The notes: generated from the sequence alone by a model not told the origin. Numbered from the stretch's first letter, positions 1 through 8,672 are shown. The stretch is DNA of 64,000 bases from CBDFGN01 sp965247065 (GCA_965247065.1 CBDFGN010000006.1:2976001-3040000); one strand, 5' to 3'. Numbers and translations are program-made.

Positions 1-2222
1 GCACAGCGCTGGGAGGAAAATGGACAGATTATTTCTTCGTCTCCTCTTTTACGGGGTCTTCGGCCCGATCCAAAATCCAGGCTTTTAAGCTGGAACCTAA
101 AGGGGCAACCTTTGAGGTGGTTGACACTGTGGACGTCCTGGCTGGAATAGCAGCTACCGGGGTTGCTTTCGGACCGGATGGAGCGTTGTACTTAAATGAC
201 TGGTTGGACGGCTGGAATAAAAAGCCTCAAGGGAGGATTTGGCGGTTAGATTTTGATGACCCTGAAACTCAAAAGCAGCGAGCGGTCACTCAAGAAATTC
301 TTGGGAGGGGGGTGGCTAGCGAAACGATCGAAGAACTGGGGTCCCTGATCGCGAATCCAGATATGCGGGTTCGAATGGCAGCGCAATTTGAGCTGGTCAA
401 GAGAAAGGAGGAGGCCTCACTCCTGAATCTGGCCGTGGATCATGAAGACGAACTTGCCCGCCTTCACGCGATCTGGGGCCTAGGGCAAATGGCTAGGATG
501 GATCAGGATCGGGCTGCATTGCTGCTCCCACTTTTGGAAGATCCCAAACCAAATGTTCGGGCACAAACCGCAAAAGTCCTGGGTGACGCCGCCTATGAGC
601 CAGCCGTCAATCTGCTTTTAGACAAGTTGCAAGATCCCTCACCCAGAGTACAGTTCTTTTCAGTCCAGGCATTAGGCAAACTTAGAAGTAACGAAGCCTT
701 TCAACCGCTGGTTGCCCGACTGGAAGAAGTAGGTGATTCTGATCCCCATATGCGTCACGCAGTCGCTTACGCGTTGTCCAAATTGGACCTCGAGGCAGAC
801 CTGGCAAATCTGGCGGGGCATCCTTCAAAAGATGTACGCATCGGGGCGGTCGTCGCACTAAGACACCAGCGGTCCGAGCAAGTCGGTGACTTTCTGAATG
901 ATGAAGATCCCTGGGTGGTAACCGAAGCAGCACGCGCCATCCACGATGATTTTTCGATTCCCGCGGCCCTTCCTGCACTGGCGGAAGCCCTCCGGCGAAC
1001 CGAAATTAAGGAGGAGGCATTTATCAGAAGAGCTATTAATGCCAACCTGCGCCTGGGAGACGTGATCAACGCCAGGCAACTCGCTCAATATGCGAATGAT
1101 GCAAGTGCTCCGGCGGCTATGCGAGCGGATGCGCTTTGGTCGCTGGGTTGCTGGCCTGAACCTCCAGTTCTGGACCGGGTAGAAGGACGTCATAGGGTTC
1201 TACCTAAACGCGACCCTGCCGATGCTCAACAGGCCGTGGATGCTGTAATAGAATCCTTGATGGCAAAGGACGATGAAATTGTTCTGACCGCCGCGATCAC
1301 GTCCATTGGTCGGTTAAACTACCTTAAATGGGAGCCAGACCTTCACCCCTTGTTTAAGGAGCTTGACCAACCGCTGGCGGTTCGCCGTGCAGCTTTGAAA
1401 GCCCTCATAGCCTTGAAGAGCAGCAGTGCAGTGGAGATCCTGCATGTGGCATTGGCTGATCAGCAGCAGCCTTTGCGGGAAGATGCCCAGGAACTCATGG
1501 GTACCATCGAATTGCCTGAGGCTAGCGTAATGGAGATGTTAGCAAATGTTTTTCGATATGGATCCATTATCGAGCAGCAAAAAGCTATTGGCAGCTTGGC
1601 AGGTAAAAGAGGTGCGAAAGTACAGGACTTATTGGACAGTTTGATCGATCAGGCCCTTCAGGGTAGTTTGCCACCATCCTTGGTTCTGGATGTCATGATG
1701 GCTGTAGAAAACGCTGATTTTGAGGGAGCGAAAAGAAAAAAGGCAGAATACGAAGGAGCCAAGGATCCGGAAAACCTGCTAAGCTTATTTAGCGAAACCC
1801 TTCACGGGGGTTACGAAGAAACCGGGAGGCAGATCTTTACAAGTAATCCCACGGCCCAATGTAGCCGCTGCCACCGACTGGAAGGGCGGGGGGGCGATGT
1901 GGGTCCACCTATGGATAATGTAAGTGCCAATCTTAGTAATGAACAGCTCCTCATTTCGCTCATCGACCCCAGTGCCCGAATTGCTCCGGGCTACGGAACA
2001 GTGACGCTGAAACTGAAGGACGGACGACAGGTGGTGGGTACTCTGCTGGAGGAAAATGAGGCTTCGTTAGTGATCCAGGAGGCAGCGGGGGACCCAACAA
2101 AAATTCCTCAAGAACAGATCAGCGAACGTAAGAACCTGCCATCGAGTATGTTTTCAATGGCGAAGGTTCTGACCAAAAGTGAGATACGGGATCTGGTTGC
2201 GTTCTTGGGTACACTTAAGTAG
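1..2222 (+). CDS. PVC-type HEAT-repeat/cytochrome c protein, 3' part (partial)
   Basis: The reading frame is open from base 3, so the true start lies left of the window; the GTG at 117 is internal. The visible part starts with the end of a beta-propeller (GPDGALYLNDW, typical of PVC-type membrane-bound dehydrogenases). About 500 residues of HEAT-like repeats follow, then a C-terminal cytochrome c domain with heme motif CSRCH at 1860-1874 and a GPP segment. Known for the family: large secreted or outer-surface proteins thought to pass electrons from sugar oxidation to heme. The substrate is unknown. Related genes lie at 17238-20258 and 61783-64000. Ends in TAG. The family call is firm; the role is inferred. 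Confidence 0.85.
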   Translation, partial: TALGGKWTDYFFVSSFTGSSARSKIQAFKLEPKGATFEVVDTVDVLAGIAATGVAFGPDGALYLNDWLDGWNKKPQGRIWRLDFDDPETQKQRAVTQEILGRGVASETIEELGSLIANPDMRVRMAAQFELVKRKEEASLLNLAVDHEDELARLHAIWGLGQMARMDQDRAALLLPLLEDPKPNVRAQTAKVLGDAAYEPAVNLLLDKLQDPSPRVQFFSVQALGKLRSNEAFQPLVARLEEVGDSDPHMRHAVAYALSKLDLEADLANLAGHPSKDVRIGAVVALRHQRSEQVGDFLNDEDPWVVTEAARAIHDDFSIPAALPALAEALRRTEIKEEAFIRRAINANLRLGDVINARQLAQYANDASAPAAMRADALWSLGCWPEPPVLDRVEGRHRVLPKRDPADAQQAVDAVIESLMAKDDEIVLTAAITSIGRLNYLKWEPDLHPLFKELDQPLAVRRAALKALIALKSSSAVEILHVALADQQQPLREDAQELMGTIELPEASVMEMLANVFRYGSIIEQQKAIGSLAGKRGAKVQDLLDSLIDQALQGSLPPSLVLDVMMAVENADFEGAKRKKAEYEGAKDPENLLSLFSETLHGGYEETGRQIFTSNPTAQCSRCHRLEGRGGDVGPPMDNVSANLSNEQLLISLIDPSARIAPGYGTVTLKLKDGRQVVGTLLEENEASLVIQEAAGDPTKIPQEQISERKNLPSSMFSMAKVLTKSEIRDLVAFLGTLK

Positions 2223-2350
2223 AATTCGAAAAAAATGTTTTACGGCTAAGGGATTATCAGGGAAAGTGCTAGTTCCCGTTTCAGCATTACTTTGAAGTGT
2301 TTGAGCAGACGGGATCAAGCAGCAAATCGGATTCAGATGCACTGCTGTTG

Positions 2351-3118
2351 TCAGCCTTGATCTATGCCGCTACGTTCGCTGGCCCAATCCCTTACCTTGT
2401 CCCGGAATAGCTCATCGGCTTCGGTGGTCCAAATAAAGTGTTCCCGGATGTATTTGACAGTGGCCTTTTCGATATCGGTGTATTGATTACCGTCAGCAAT
2501 AGCCCTAAACAACTCTTCGACATCGGCTTTGGAGATTCGACCATCCCCCGCGCCCGAGACAGCCTTTTCGGCTGCCTTCAAGGCCCCGTCGTCATATTTC
2601 TTATCTCCAATGGTCCGATAATAGCGGCGGGTCCTCTTTTTTCTTGGCGCATCTCGCAGAGCTACCAATTCCTGTTGAAGGGATTGAAGCTCCTGGTTCA
2701 GCCTTTTTATTTCTACTTCTTTGAGTTCTCGTTCCCGGATCCGCCCCTGCTCCGCTTTCTGTAATTCCTTGGTCTGTTTCCCAATGTCCTGGACCAGGGC
2801 TGCCTTTTCGGCTTGATGTTTTTCGCGTTCTTCGGCTCTCTCGGCTTCTATTTTCTCCCTTTTGTTTTTTTCCAATTCCAACTTTCTACCCAACTCCTCA
2901 AGGGCCGCGGCACTTTCCTACTCGAACTTTTCAAAAGCCGTGACCGTTTCCCCGTGATCCTTACTTAACTGGTCGTGGTCTTGCTGAAGTGAGTTTAACT
3001 GGTCCGAAAGCTGCTGGTACTTTTGTTTCCAATGGTAGTGTAGCAACAAGGCTCCCAATCCAAAAGCAACCAAGAGCATTACACTAATCTCAAGTATGGC
3101 GGATACAACAGGGGTCAT
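2351..3118 (-). pseudogene. Membrane-anchored coiled-coil protein split by an in-frame TAG
   Basis: Two open stretches in the same frame are separated by one TAG at 2918-2920. The first (ATG at 3118, 66 codons) has one N-terminal membrane helix, then a Gln/Asp/Leu-rich coiled coil ending FEKFE. After the stop the frame continues without a break (ESAAALEEL) into 180 more residues: a Lys/Glu coiled coil, then a compact C-terminal domain with an EF-hand-like DGRISKADVEELF and an ADGNQYTDIEKATVKYIRE segment. The frame and the coiled-coil character carry across the TAG, so one protein of about 255 residues was probably encoded. It could be a nonsense mutation, a sequence error, or two expressed pieces. 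It lies 45 bases downstream of the OmpA-domain gene on the same strand, so an envelope complex is plausible. Function unknown. Confidence 0.6.
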
Positions 3119-3163
3119 GGTAGGTGGGATGAGTTATGTAAAATTCTTTTTCGACTACGTCAT

Positions 3164-3781
3164 CTATTTAATCACGATTTCAGCTCTTCGGTTTTGTTCC
3201 CGGTCCTCGTCGGTGGCATTGGCATCTAAAGGGATCTCTTTTCCTCTTGATTCTACTTCAATCTTATCGCCGGGAAAGCCTTGGTCAATCATCAATTGTT
3301 TAACAGCCAAAGCGCGCTTCAGTCCCAGTTCCTTGTTATAGGCCGGGGATCCAGGTGTACAGGTGTGTCCAATTATGTTAATGTGCTGGACCTCCCCTGG
3401 TTGGGTGCGTATCTCGGATAGCCAGTCGCCTAACTCCCTGGCATCCCGAATTTGGTCCGAATCAAACTGAAACCGGATAGTGAACGCTGAGGGATAATTG
3501 GGATCTTCTTCTGTTGGCTCATCCTCACTTGAGCCAGTCAATTTTTTGGAGGGTGGCTCCACCTTTGCCATTATGGGGTCCTCCTCATTTTCCAATAAAG
3601 CCGTCTCGACCGGGGCTGGTGCCGTTGGCGTTGCCTGTAGTATTCCGATGCTTGATTCGGCCTGGGAATCCCCGTTACAAACGTTCTTGATCTTGCACAA
3701 ATACCACCAGTTGCACAGGATGGCCCAGCCCACAAAAGCTATCAGAATAAGAAAATATTGTACTCTTAGCAAGGGTAGCAA
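3164..3781 (-). CDS. OmpA-domain envelope protein with N-terminal membrane helix
   Basis: 205 residues. One hydrophobic N-terminal helix (residues about 5-25) is followed by a low-complexity linker rich in Pro, Glu and Ser. A C-terminal OmpA/MotB peptidoglycan-binding domain (about 95-205) has FQFDSDQI, IIGHTCTPGS and the closing NRRAEIVI. The domain normally binds the diaminopimelate of peptidoglycan in the periplasm. The helix looks like an inner-membrane anchor, as in MotB-type proteins, rather than a cleaved signal. It is followed on the same strand by the interrupted coiled-coil gene, probably co-transcribed. No MotA/ExbB-like partner is visible nearby, so a motor role cannot be supported. 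Confidence 0.8.
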   Translation of the reverse strand: MLPLLRVQYFLILIAFVGWAILCNWWYLCKIKNVCNGDSQAESSIGILQATPTAPAPVETALLENEEDPIMAKVEPPSKKLTGSSEDEPTEEDPNYPSAFTIRFQFDSDQIRDARELGDWLSEIRTQPGEVQHINIIGHTCTPGSPAYNKELGLKRALAVKQLMIDQGFPGDKIEVESRGKEIPLDANATDEDREQNRRAEIVIK

Positions 3782-4071
3782 TTGATTCTCAGAACTGTAA
3801 ACAAGGTAATCAAATTGATCTCAGGAAGAAAGGGTTGCCGATCAAGAAAAAAGGATTTTTCGCTCTTTTTCTTACGTACCATAGAAAACGGGCGATGCTG
3901 CCGGATCTAGCCAGGACCCGTGCTGCCAGGTTGTAAAACTGCCGCATCCGAAAATGGATGTTAATACTTTTCATATCCCAAGTCCCCTCACTCCGTCGCT
4001 CTCCTTACCCGGAGGATCACACGCTAGAATAACGGAACATTGGATAAATTGCCAATACAAACTAAATCATC

Positions 4072-4581
4072 ATGAAAAAAGCTATAGTAATTGCTGCTGG
4101 AGTACTCGGAGTGTTTTTGACCTTCTTGTTAGTTCTTAACGTGGTCACGACTCTAGAATTGAAAACAGAAGTTGTATTTGATGCCCCCAAAGAAAAAGTT
4201 TGGGAAGTGTTAATCGATTCAGATATGTATGCTGAATGGAATCCCTTCATTACTTCTGTAATAGGAGAAATGAAACAAGGAGAGCAGATAACTAATGTCA
4301 TGGTGAATAAAGGTCGCGAAACTACCTTTTCCCCTGTTATTACCGTTTTTCTGGAGAACGAGTCACTCGAATGGCTGGGATCTGCCCTTGGGGGCATGTT
4401 TAAGGGGTGTCACTATTTCAAGCTCAGCGAAACTGAAGAGGGAAGAAGCGAAATGGTGCATGGAGAAGAATTTTCTGGTCTGCTCAGTGGGCTTGTTATC
4501 CAGATTATTGCCATAGACTCCCAAGCCAATTTTGAGCTTATGAATGAAGCCATGAAAAAGCGAATCGAAAGTGCACCTTAG
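4072..4581 (+). CDS. SRPBCC (START-like) family protein
   Basis: 169 residues starting at an ATG. An N-terminal membrane helix (residues about 4-27) is followed by an SRPBCC/polyketide-cyclase fold: a first strand ending VVFDAPKEKVWEVL, then AEWNPFITSV and a long C-terminal helix (NFELMNEAMKKRIES). These proteins hold hydrophobic ligands in a deep pocket; the ligand here is unknown. The helix suggests membrane attachment. The gene stands alone at the start of an AT-rich region of damaged genes but is itself intact. Confidence 0.8.
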   Translation: MKKAIVIAAGVLGVFLTFLLVLNVVTTLELKTEVVFDAPKEKVWEVLIDSDMYAEWNPFITSVIGEMKQGEQITNVMVNKGRETTFSPVITVFLENESLEWLGSALGGMFKGCHYFKLSETEEGRSEMVHGEEFSGLLSGLVIQIIAIDSQANFELMNEAMKKRIESAP

Positions 4582-4622
4582 AGGCTTTTCCTATTTCGTA
4601 ATTCAACCCAGTATATTATGGC

Positions 4623-4905
4623 CTAGAATGTCCAGGCTTGGTTGGCAGGTACAATAATCATTTCCCCTGCATTCAAAACAAAGGATTCTCCTGCTACATT
4701 AATTTCCGCTTTTCCTTCTACAACATTCGCTAGAGCATCGCACGATGCAATATTATCGTACGATGCAATATTATCATTCATTCGGTGACCCTCATCAAAA
4801 GCGAATAAAGTGACTGTCCCTGTCTTTGTTACTGATCAGTGTCCGGCTAACCACGGTGTTTTTTTGGTAGTTGATTATCTCATTTATGTTAATTGCCTGA
4901 GCCAT
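4623..4905 (-). pseudogene. Cupin-domain protein, frameshifted relic
   Basis: Read on the minus strand from an ATG at 4903-4905, the product begins MAQAININEIINYQKNTVV and runs to about codon 33. It then needs a one-base shift near an AGGGAC run to continue as TVTLFAFDEG, DALANVVEGKAEI and NAGEMIIVPANQAW, ending at TAG 4623-4625. This order (VVEGKAEI, NAGEMI-PAN) is that of small single-domain cupins. An imperfect 18-base tandem duplication (about 4743-4778) adds residues in the middle. Total length is 283 bases, not a multiple of three. Too broken to appear as one frame. Family recognised with good confidence; it is not functional as written. Confidence 0.75.
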
Positions 4906-5290
4906 TGGATCGACCTATGGATAAGTGATCAGATTTCCTTTTGGGAAAAGTTAACAATTTAGGCTTTTAAGAGATCCTGGAAATGACGAACGTCAGATCA
5001 TTAAGCCCCATTTTGAATTTCAAAAGAAAAATTACATTTTGCTTTGACTCATTAGAAATTATGACTGCCGGAAAGACACCAGTGTGGAAAAAAGATTATC
5101 TGGAAGGTCAAAATCTGGCAATTAGCTGGCAGTATTGAAAATGCTATTTTGATGTATAAATCTGCCCTCTTGGAGCTAAACCGGGGACGGAGAATCAGGC
5201 ATAGGAACTTATTTGGAGATTGAAAATAAAATTACCGAATTGGAACCTCAAAGAATTGCTTCAGGCAAAGATTAACAACTAACGGTTAAG
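4906..5290. other. Intergenic, AT-rich, no supported gene
   Basis: No frame with a credible start and family resemblance was found on either strand. Short plus-strand pieces near the end (LGIGTYLEIENKITELEPQR before a TAA at about 5273) look protein-like but lack a start. They may be the tail of another decayed gene. Confidence 0.4.
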
Positions 5291-5293
5291 GTG

Positions 5294-5488
5294 ATGGTGA
5301 TTCCGAATTTGAAATTTAAAAAGGGAGATATTGTAAGGCTTCAATCAGGTGGACCGAAGATGGTGGTACAATGGACAAAAGGGGATATTGTGGGATGCGT
5401 TTGGGGGAGAAAAATGGAGAAGGAATCCGAAATTTTTGTCCACGTTCTGGAAAAAGTGATTGAAAGATCCTGGGATAAGATGTATTGA
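5294..5488 (+). CDS. YodC-like DUF2158 small protein
   Basis: 64 residues from the ATG at 5294 (a GTG one codon upstream is also possible). It matches the DUF2158/YodC pattern: a basic strand KFKKGDIVRLQSGGPKMVV, then VGCVWGRK and a final FVHVLEKV. These are single-domain beta proteins of unknown function, common in Bacteroidota and Proteobacteria and often found in accessory DNA. It is intact although it lies between decayed genes. Confidence 0.75.
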   Translation: MVIPNLKFKKGDIVRLQSGGPKMVVQWTKGDIVGCVWGRKMEKESEIFVHVLEKVIERSWDKMY

Positions 5489-5514
5489 ATGCCTTTCCTT
5501 CCGTTCATGGTGAG

Positions 5515-5710
5515 TTACCGGAAGTTCAAGGTTTTACGGAATGCAATGAGGTATATTGTATCAGCAATAAGATACATTCTGATTCTGACAGCAAGGTCAA
5601 CTTCTTCATCAGGGGTTACCAATTTTCACTTTCCCAATTTCGTGAAAATATTTATCCAAGGATATGGACTCCCTGTTGGTGATTTGCGCACTAATCTTTA
5701 TATGTCTCAT
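5515..5710 (-). pseudogene. RpoD (sigma-70) N-terminal relic
   Basis: On the minus strand an ATG at 5708-5710 begins [20 protein letters not shown], then [11 protein letters not shown] one-base shift continues [14 protein letters not shown] and, more loosely, AFRKTLNFR before TAA at 5515-5517. This follows the N-terminus of the Bacteroidota housekeeping sigma factor (MRxLKIxxQITNRES-SLDKYxxEIGKV, then DEEVxLAxRI). About 65 of the roughly 290 codons remain, with one frameshift. It is a displaced fragment of a core gene and cannot be functional. The full rpoD must be elsewhere. The resemblance is from reading only. Confidence 0.7.
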
Positions 5711-5717
5711 TCAAATT

Positions 5718-6036
5718 TTAACCACCCTGAAATAAGCTGTTCCACAGTCGTCTGATCTTATAATAAAGTGAGCTATCCCTTCTTGCTAATTCATTTTTGG
5801 CTGCCAAAACCCATTTGTCTTCGTACTCATTCTGATTGGCTATGATCCACTTGAGTTGATAATCGTTTTTCTTTGCCATTACTATCGATGCCGATTCTAT
5901 CATAAATTTCGCCATTGGATAACATCAACTTGATCCAAGGTAATTTAAAAATCTTGTGCCAAAGGATCAATGTTTTATTTTGCTTAATTTGTGGTTTGTA
6001 TCCGATTAGAGCGAACTGGGTAATATAAAGACTCAT
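5718..6036 (-). pseudogene. Hypothetical small protein, frameshifted
   Basis: Two overlapping minus-strand frames look like one gene broken in the A-rich stretch near 5868-5875. The first starts MSLYITQFALIGYKPQIKQN and runs to IGIDSNGKEK. Shifting one frame gives NDYQLKWIIANQNEYEDKW, then VLAAKNELARRDSS to the end. The tail pattern (YQL-WI-N-NEY--VLAAKNELARR) resembles C-terminal helices of small Bacteroidota proteins. The joined product would be about 105 residues. It lies 2 bases from the divergent floA gene. Function unknown; that it is one gene is an inference. Confidence 0.4.
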
Positions 6037-6038
6037 AA

Positions 6039-6938
6039 ATGGAGCAATATTTTTTCATAATTATCATACCGGCAGCATTAGCGGGCATTTTCATATTTCT
6101 GTATTTTGTGCCTATTAATCTCTGGATCACCGCCATTTTTTCCGGAGTTAGGGTGGGATTGCTTGAATTGGTTTTTATGCGAATACGCAAAGTTCCACCC
6201 GGAGTAATTGTTCAGTCCCTCATAACTGCCACCAAAGCCGGGCTGGAATTGAGTACAACTGAGTTGGAAACGCATTACTTGGCTGGTGGGGATGTGCCAT
6301 CAGTGATCCGAGCCTTGATTTCTGCCGATAAAGCCAACATAAAACTTAATTTTAAACAAGCAACGGCTATTGACCTTGCCGGAAGAAACATTTTCGAAGC
6401 AGTTCAAATTTCGGTGAATCCAAAGGTGATTGATACCCCTTCGATTGCAGGAGTAGCAGGAGATGGTATTCAGTTAATTGCTAAAGCAAGGGTGACGGTT
6501 CGGGTAAACATTCAGCAATTGGTCGGGGGAGCAGGTGAAGAGACTATTCTGGCAAGAGTTGGTGAGGGGATTGTCACTACCATTGGTTCGGCACCAATAC
6601 ATAAACATGTTTTGGAAAATCCAAATGGTATTTCCAAAACAGTGCTTGACCGGGGATTGGATGCCGGAACTGCTTTTGAGATATTGTCCATTGATATTGC
6701 TGATGTAGATGTTGCTGAGAATATAGGTGCTAAACTTCAAATTGATCAGGCAAAGGCAGACTTAAGAGTTGCAGAAGCCAAAGCTGAAGAGAGAAGGGCA
6801 ATGGCAGTAGCTTCGGAACAAGAAATGAAAGCAAAGTCACAGGAAGCCAGAGCCAAAGTGATCCTTGCCGAAGCAGAAGTACCAAAAGCCATGGCTGAAG
6901 CCTTTAGGAAGGGAAATTTGGGATTAATAAATCCCTAA
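6039..6938 (+). CDS. floA: Flotillin-like protein FloA, C-terminally short
   Basis: 299 residues. An N-terminal membrane hairpin region (about 5-50) leads into the SPFH-like FloA core: [69 protein letters not shown] long Ala/Glu helix follows ([20 protein letters not shown]). FloA scaffolds membrane microdomains in bacteria. Family members usually run to about 330 residues and after AFRxGNLG continue with a DYYKMKN-type tail. Here the frame stops at GNLGLINP, so about 30 residues appear lost or replaced. The rest is intact. It is followed after 1 base by a small gene in another frame. Confidence 0.88.
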   Translation: MEQYFFIIIIPAALAGIFIFLYFVPINLWITAIFSGVRVGLLELVFMRIRKVPPGVIVQSLITATKAGLELSTTELETHYLAGGDVPSVIRALISADKANIKLNFKQATAIDLAGRNIFEAVQISVNPKVIDTPSIAGVAGDGIQLIAKARVTVRVNIQQLVGGAGEETILARVGEGIVTTIGSAPIHKHVLENPNGISKTVLDRGLDAGTAFEILSIDIADVDVAENIGAKLQIDQAKADLRVAEAKAEERRAMAVASEQEMKAKSQEARAKVILAEAEVPKAMAEAFRKGNLGLINP

Positions 6939-6939
6939 G

Positions 6940-7200
6940 ATGGAAAAAATGAAGGAGAAAGAGATTGAGAAGTTGTTAAAGCTGCTGAAGAAAGAAAATT
7001 GCTTTGTAAGAGCTTACACCAAAAGCCCAACCTTTAATAAGATAATAGGAATGATAGAATCATATGGAGATGGACGGGTAAAATTAATACCATGTCCTGA
7101 AACCGAAAAATTTGGAGATGGAGGCTATAAATTATTAAGGAATCTCCGGTATATAGACATCACCAAATTGGAAGCCATTGCTCCCGAAACGGGGGAATAA
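6940..7200 (+). CDS. Hypothetical small protein next to floA
   Basis: 86 residues starting at an ATG 1 base after the floA stop, so very likely co-transcribed. A basic helical start (KEKEIEKLLKLLKKENCFVR) is followed by a probable beta region with YGDGRVKLIPCPETEKFGDG and YIDITKLEAI. No signal peptide or membrane helix. Not recognised. Because the FloA tail is missing at this junction, this gene could mark a recombination point. Confidence 0.5.
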   Translation: MEKMKEKEIEKLLKLLKKENCFVRAYTKSPTFNKIIGMIESYGDGRVKLIPCPETEKFGDGGYKLLRNLRYIDITKLEAIAPETGE

Positions 7201-7494
7201 AGGATTCCTTTTTGCCTTATTTATGAAAGTTTTTTGTTAACCGAACTTCAGTACAAACAACCCTTTTATTGAATGCTTGAAGCGCCTTAGATTGGTTAAA
7301 ACTTCCTACCCGGTCAATATCCTCCGGAAAGATATTTCGAGAATTAATTTAAATACAAATAACTTACCTCAGTGATAGGCAACTTACTTTCATTGTTAAT
7401 AATCCTTTTAACTACGAATTGTTGGTCACAGTGAATCTTCTCCCCAGCAGAAATAATTAATATAAAAAATGATAAAAATTCTAAATGGTTTGAA
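7201..7494. other. Intergenic, possible minus-strand coding relics
   Basis: No intact gene. On the minus strand two protein-like pieces in different frames can be read (GEKIHCDQQFVVKRIINNES and PEDIDRVGSFNQSKALQAF), suggesting another decayed gene. No family is recognised. Confidence 0.3.
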
Positions 7495-7959
7495 TTGGGA
7501 GAATACCATTGCCGGCGAGGCGGAGAACCTCAATCTTCTGATGAGGATGCAATGTGGAGCGCAACAGATAGAGGAATCGCCATTTCCAAGGACGGCAGAG
7601 GAGCATACGCATTTAGAATGTCTGTAGCCCCTGGAGGAACATCCGTAAATGTTAGTTGGAATGTCTACCTGTACAATTATCGGCGTGAAAATATTGGGAA
7701 ATTCACAATTTACGCAGCGGCTGTGATTGTTGGGCCTGGCCTAAAAATCCCGGTGAGACATCTATTGGATCGACTTGATGAACCACTAGATGTTATTAAG
7801 GATAATTTTGATCAAATTGCTTATGTAGGTGTGGAAGATATTAGGGTTGCGATGTATTTCGAAGAAAAGGACTTGGATACAAAAAAACGAGGAAAAGAAA
7901 TCACGAAAGCTTGGAAGGCTTTACACAAAACAAAAAGAATTGTACCCTTTGAGGAATAG
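7495..7959 (+). CDS. Hypothetical protein
   Basis: 154 residues from a TTG; the frame is open from 7435 with no ATG, so the start is uncertain. The body reads as a compact mixed fold: ATDRGIAISKDGRGAYAFRM, VNVSWNVYLYNYRRENIGKF, YAAAVIVGPG, YVGVEDIRVAMYFEEKD, with a basic C-terminus. No signal or membrane helix. Not recognised. An ATG at 7469 in another frame gives a shorter run of readable protein, so the 5' end may carry a frameshift. After the TAG the same frame stays open for about 50 codons (KSIDHLTSLKSLEKWKYIV) up to about 8115. It could be a natural end or another broken junction. Confidence 0.5.
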   Translation: MGEYHCRRGGEPQSSDEDAMWSATDRGIAISKDGRGAYAFRMSVAPGGTSVNVSWNVYLYNYRRENIGKFTIYAAAVIVGPGLKIPVRHLLDRLDEPLDVIKDNFDQIAYVGVEDIRVAMYFEEKDLDTKKRGKEITKAWKALHKTKRIVPFEE

Positions 7960-8182
7960 CCGAATTACAAAAAGGTTGAAAAATCAATTGATCATTTAAC
8001 CTCTTTAAAATCACTTGAGAAATGGAAATATATTGTCAGCGTTTATATCCACCACGCGAAACAGTTCTATGTGCAAGGAGAACAACCAATTTCATCCAAT
8101 GGTCTTTCCATTTGATTCGATAAATAAAAAATAGTTGAAAGTGTAATCATGTTGGAGTATTCGATTTTAGTGGGAATTCTAA

Positions 8183-8356
8183 TTCTTGTTGTTTGGATCT
8201 TTTTCTGAAGGAACAAAAAAACTGATTGATCCCTTCTTCGAAAGCCTCCGGGATGATCCTGAGTTCTTAGCCATTGTAAAACGTGCACAGGAGGAAAAAG
8301 CAGCTATAAGAGCGCAGGTCAGGGAGATGGAAGAACGGGGGGAGTTGGATTTGTAG
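8183..8356 (+). pseudogene. C-terminal relic of a TPR/cyclase-like protein
   Basis: An open frame with no good start reads FFESLRDDPEFLAIVKRAQE, then KAAIRAQVREMEERGEL before TAG at 8354-8356. The pattern DPEFLAIVKRAQEEK-A-IRAQVREMEE-GEL is the usual C-terminus of Bacteroidota TPR proteins fused to TolB-like or adenylate-cyclase domains. Only about 50 codons remain and nothing of the body is seen upstream. Just after it are two short inverted repeats (8356-8395 and 8423-8446). Confidence 0.5.
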
Positions 8357-8555
8357 GATTACTCGACCGTCAATATTCCTGACAGCCGAGTAACCACCAA
8401 AGAAATTCCTGAGTATATAAACGGGGTGACTATAATAAGACACCCCTGCTCTTAGCTAATGGGAAAATGGAATATATGGAGGGTAGGGGGGTCGGAATTT
8501 GGGACTTTCTTGGCGAAATGTTTCAGTATATTTTCCAGTAAGAAAAATAAAAAAA

Positions 8556-8578
8556 CCCGTAATTAATTGAATTACAGG
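8556..8578 (-). terminator. Rho-independent terminator of tRNA-Asn
   Basis: On the minus strand a hairpin with stem GTAATT/AATTAC, extended by a CC/GG pair over a mismatch, is followed by a run of seven T. It lies about 20 bases downstream of the tRNA 3' end. Confidence 0.7.
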
Positions 8579-8598
8579 ATTTTACGTTGACATCGTCG

Positions 8599-8672
8599 CT
8601 CCTCCTGTTGGACTCGAACCAACGACCTACTGGTTAACAGCCAGCCGCTCTAACCAACTGAGCTAAGGAGGA
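8599..8672 (-). tRNA. tRNA-Asn (anticodon GTT)
   Basis: 74 bases forming a full cloverleaf: acceptor stem TCCTCCT/AGGAGGA with discriminator G, D arm GCTC-GAGC, anticodon stem GCTGG/CCAGT with loop CTGTTAA (anticodon GTT), and T arm with GGTTCGAGTCC. CCA is not encoded. It sits at the border between the AT-rich accessory stretch and the housekeeping block, a usual place for integration, though no att-like duplication was seen. Confidence 0.95.

Noticed and set aside
2351..3781. Zorya-like or motor (MotAB/TolQR) defence module from the OmpA-domain anchor
   Set aside because: No MotA/ExbB-type channel protein or helicase is nearby.
5485..5755. Two overlapping plus-strand open frames after the DUF2158 gene
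   Set aside because: They lie antisense to the RpoD relic, have no family pattern and no good start.
8599..8672. tRNA as an integration site with an att duplication
   Set aside because: No copy of the tRNA 3' end and no integrase was found within the window.
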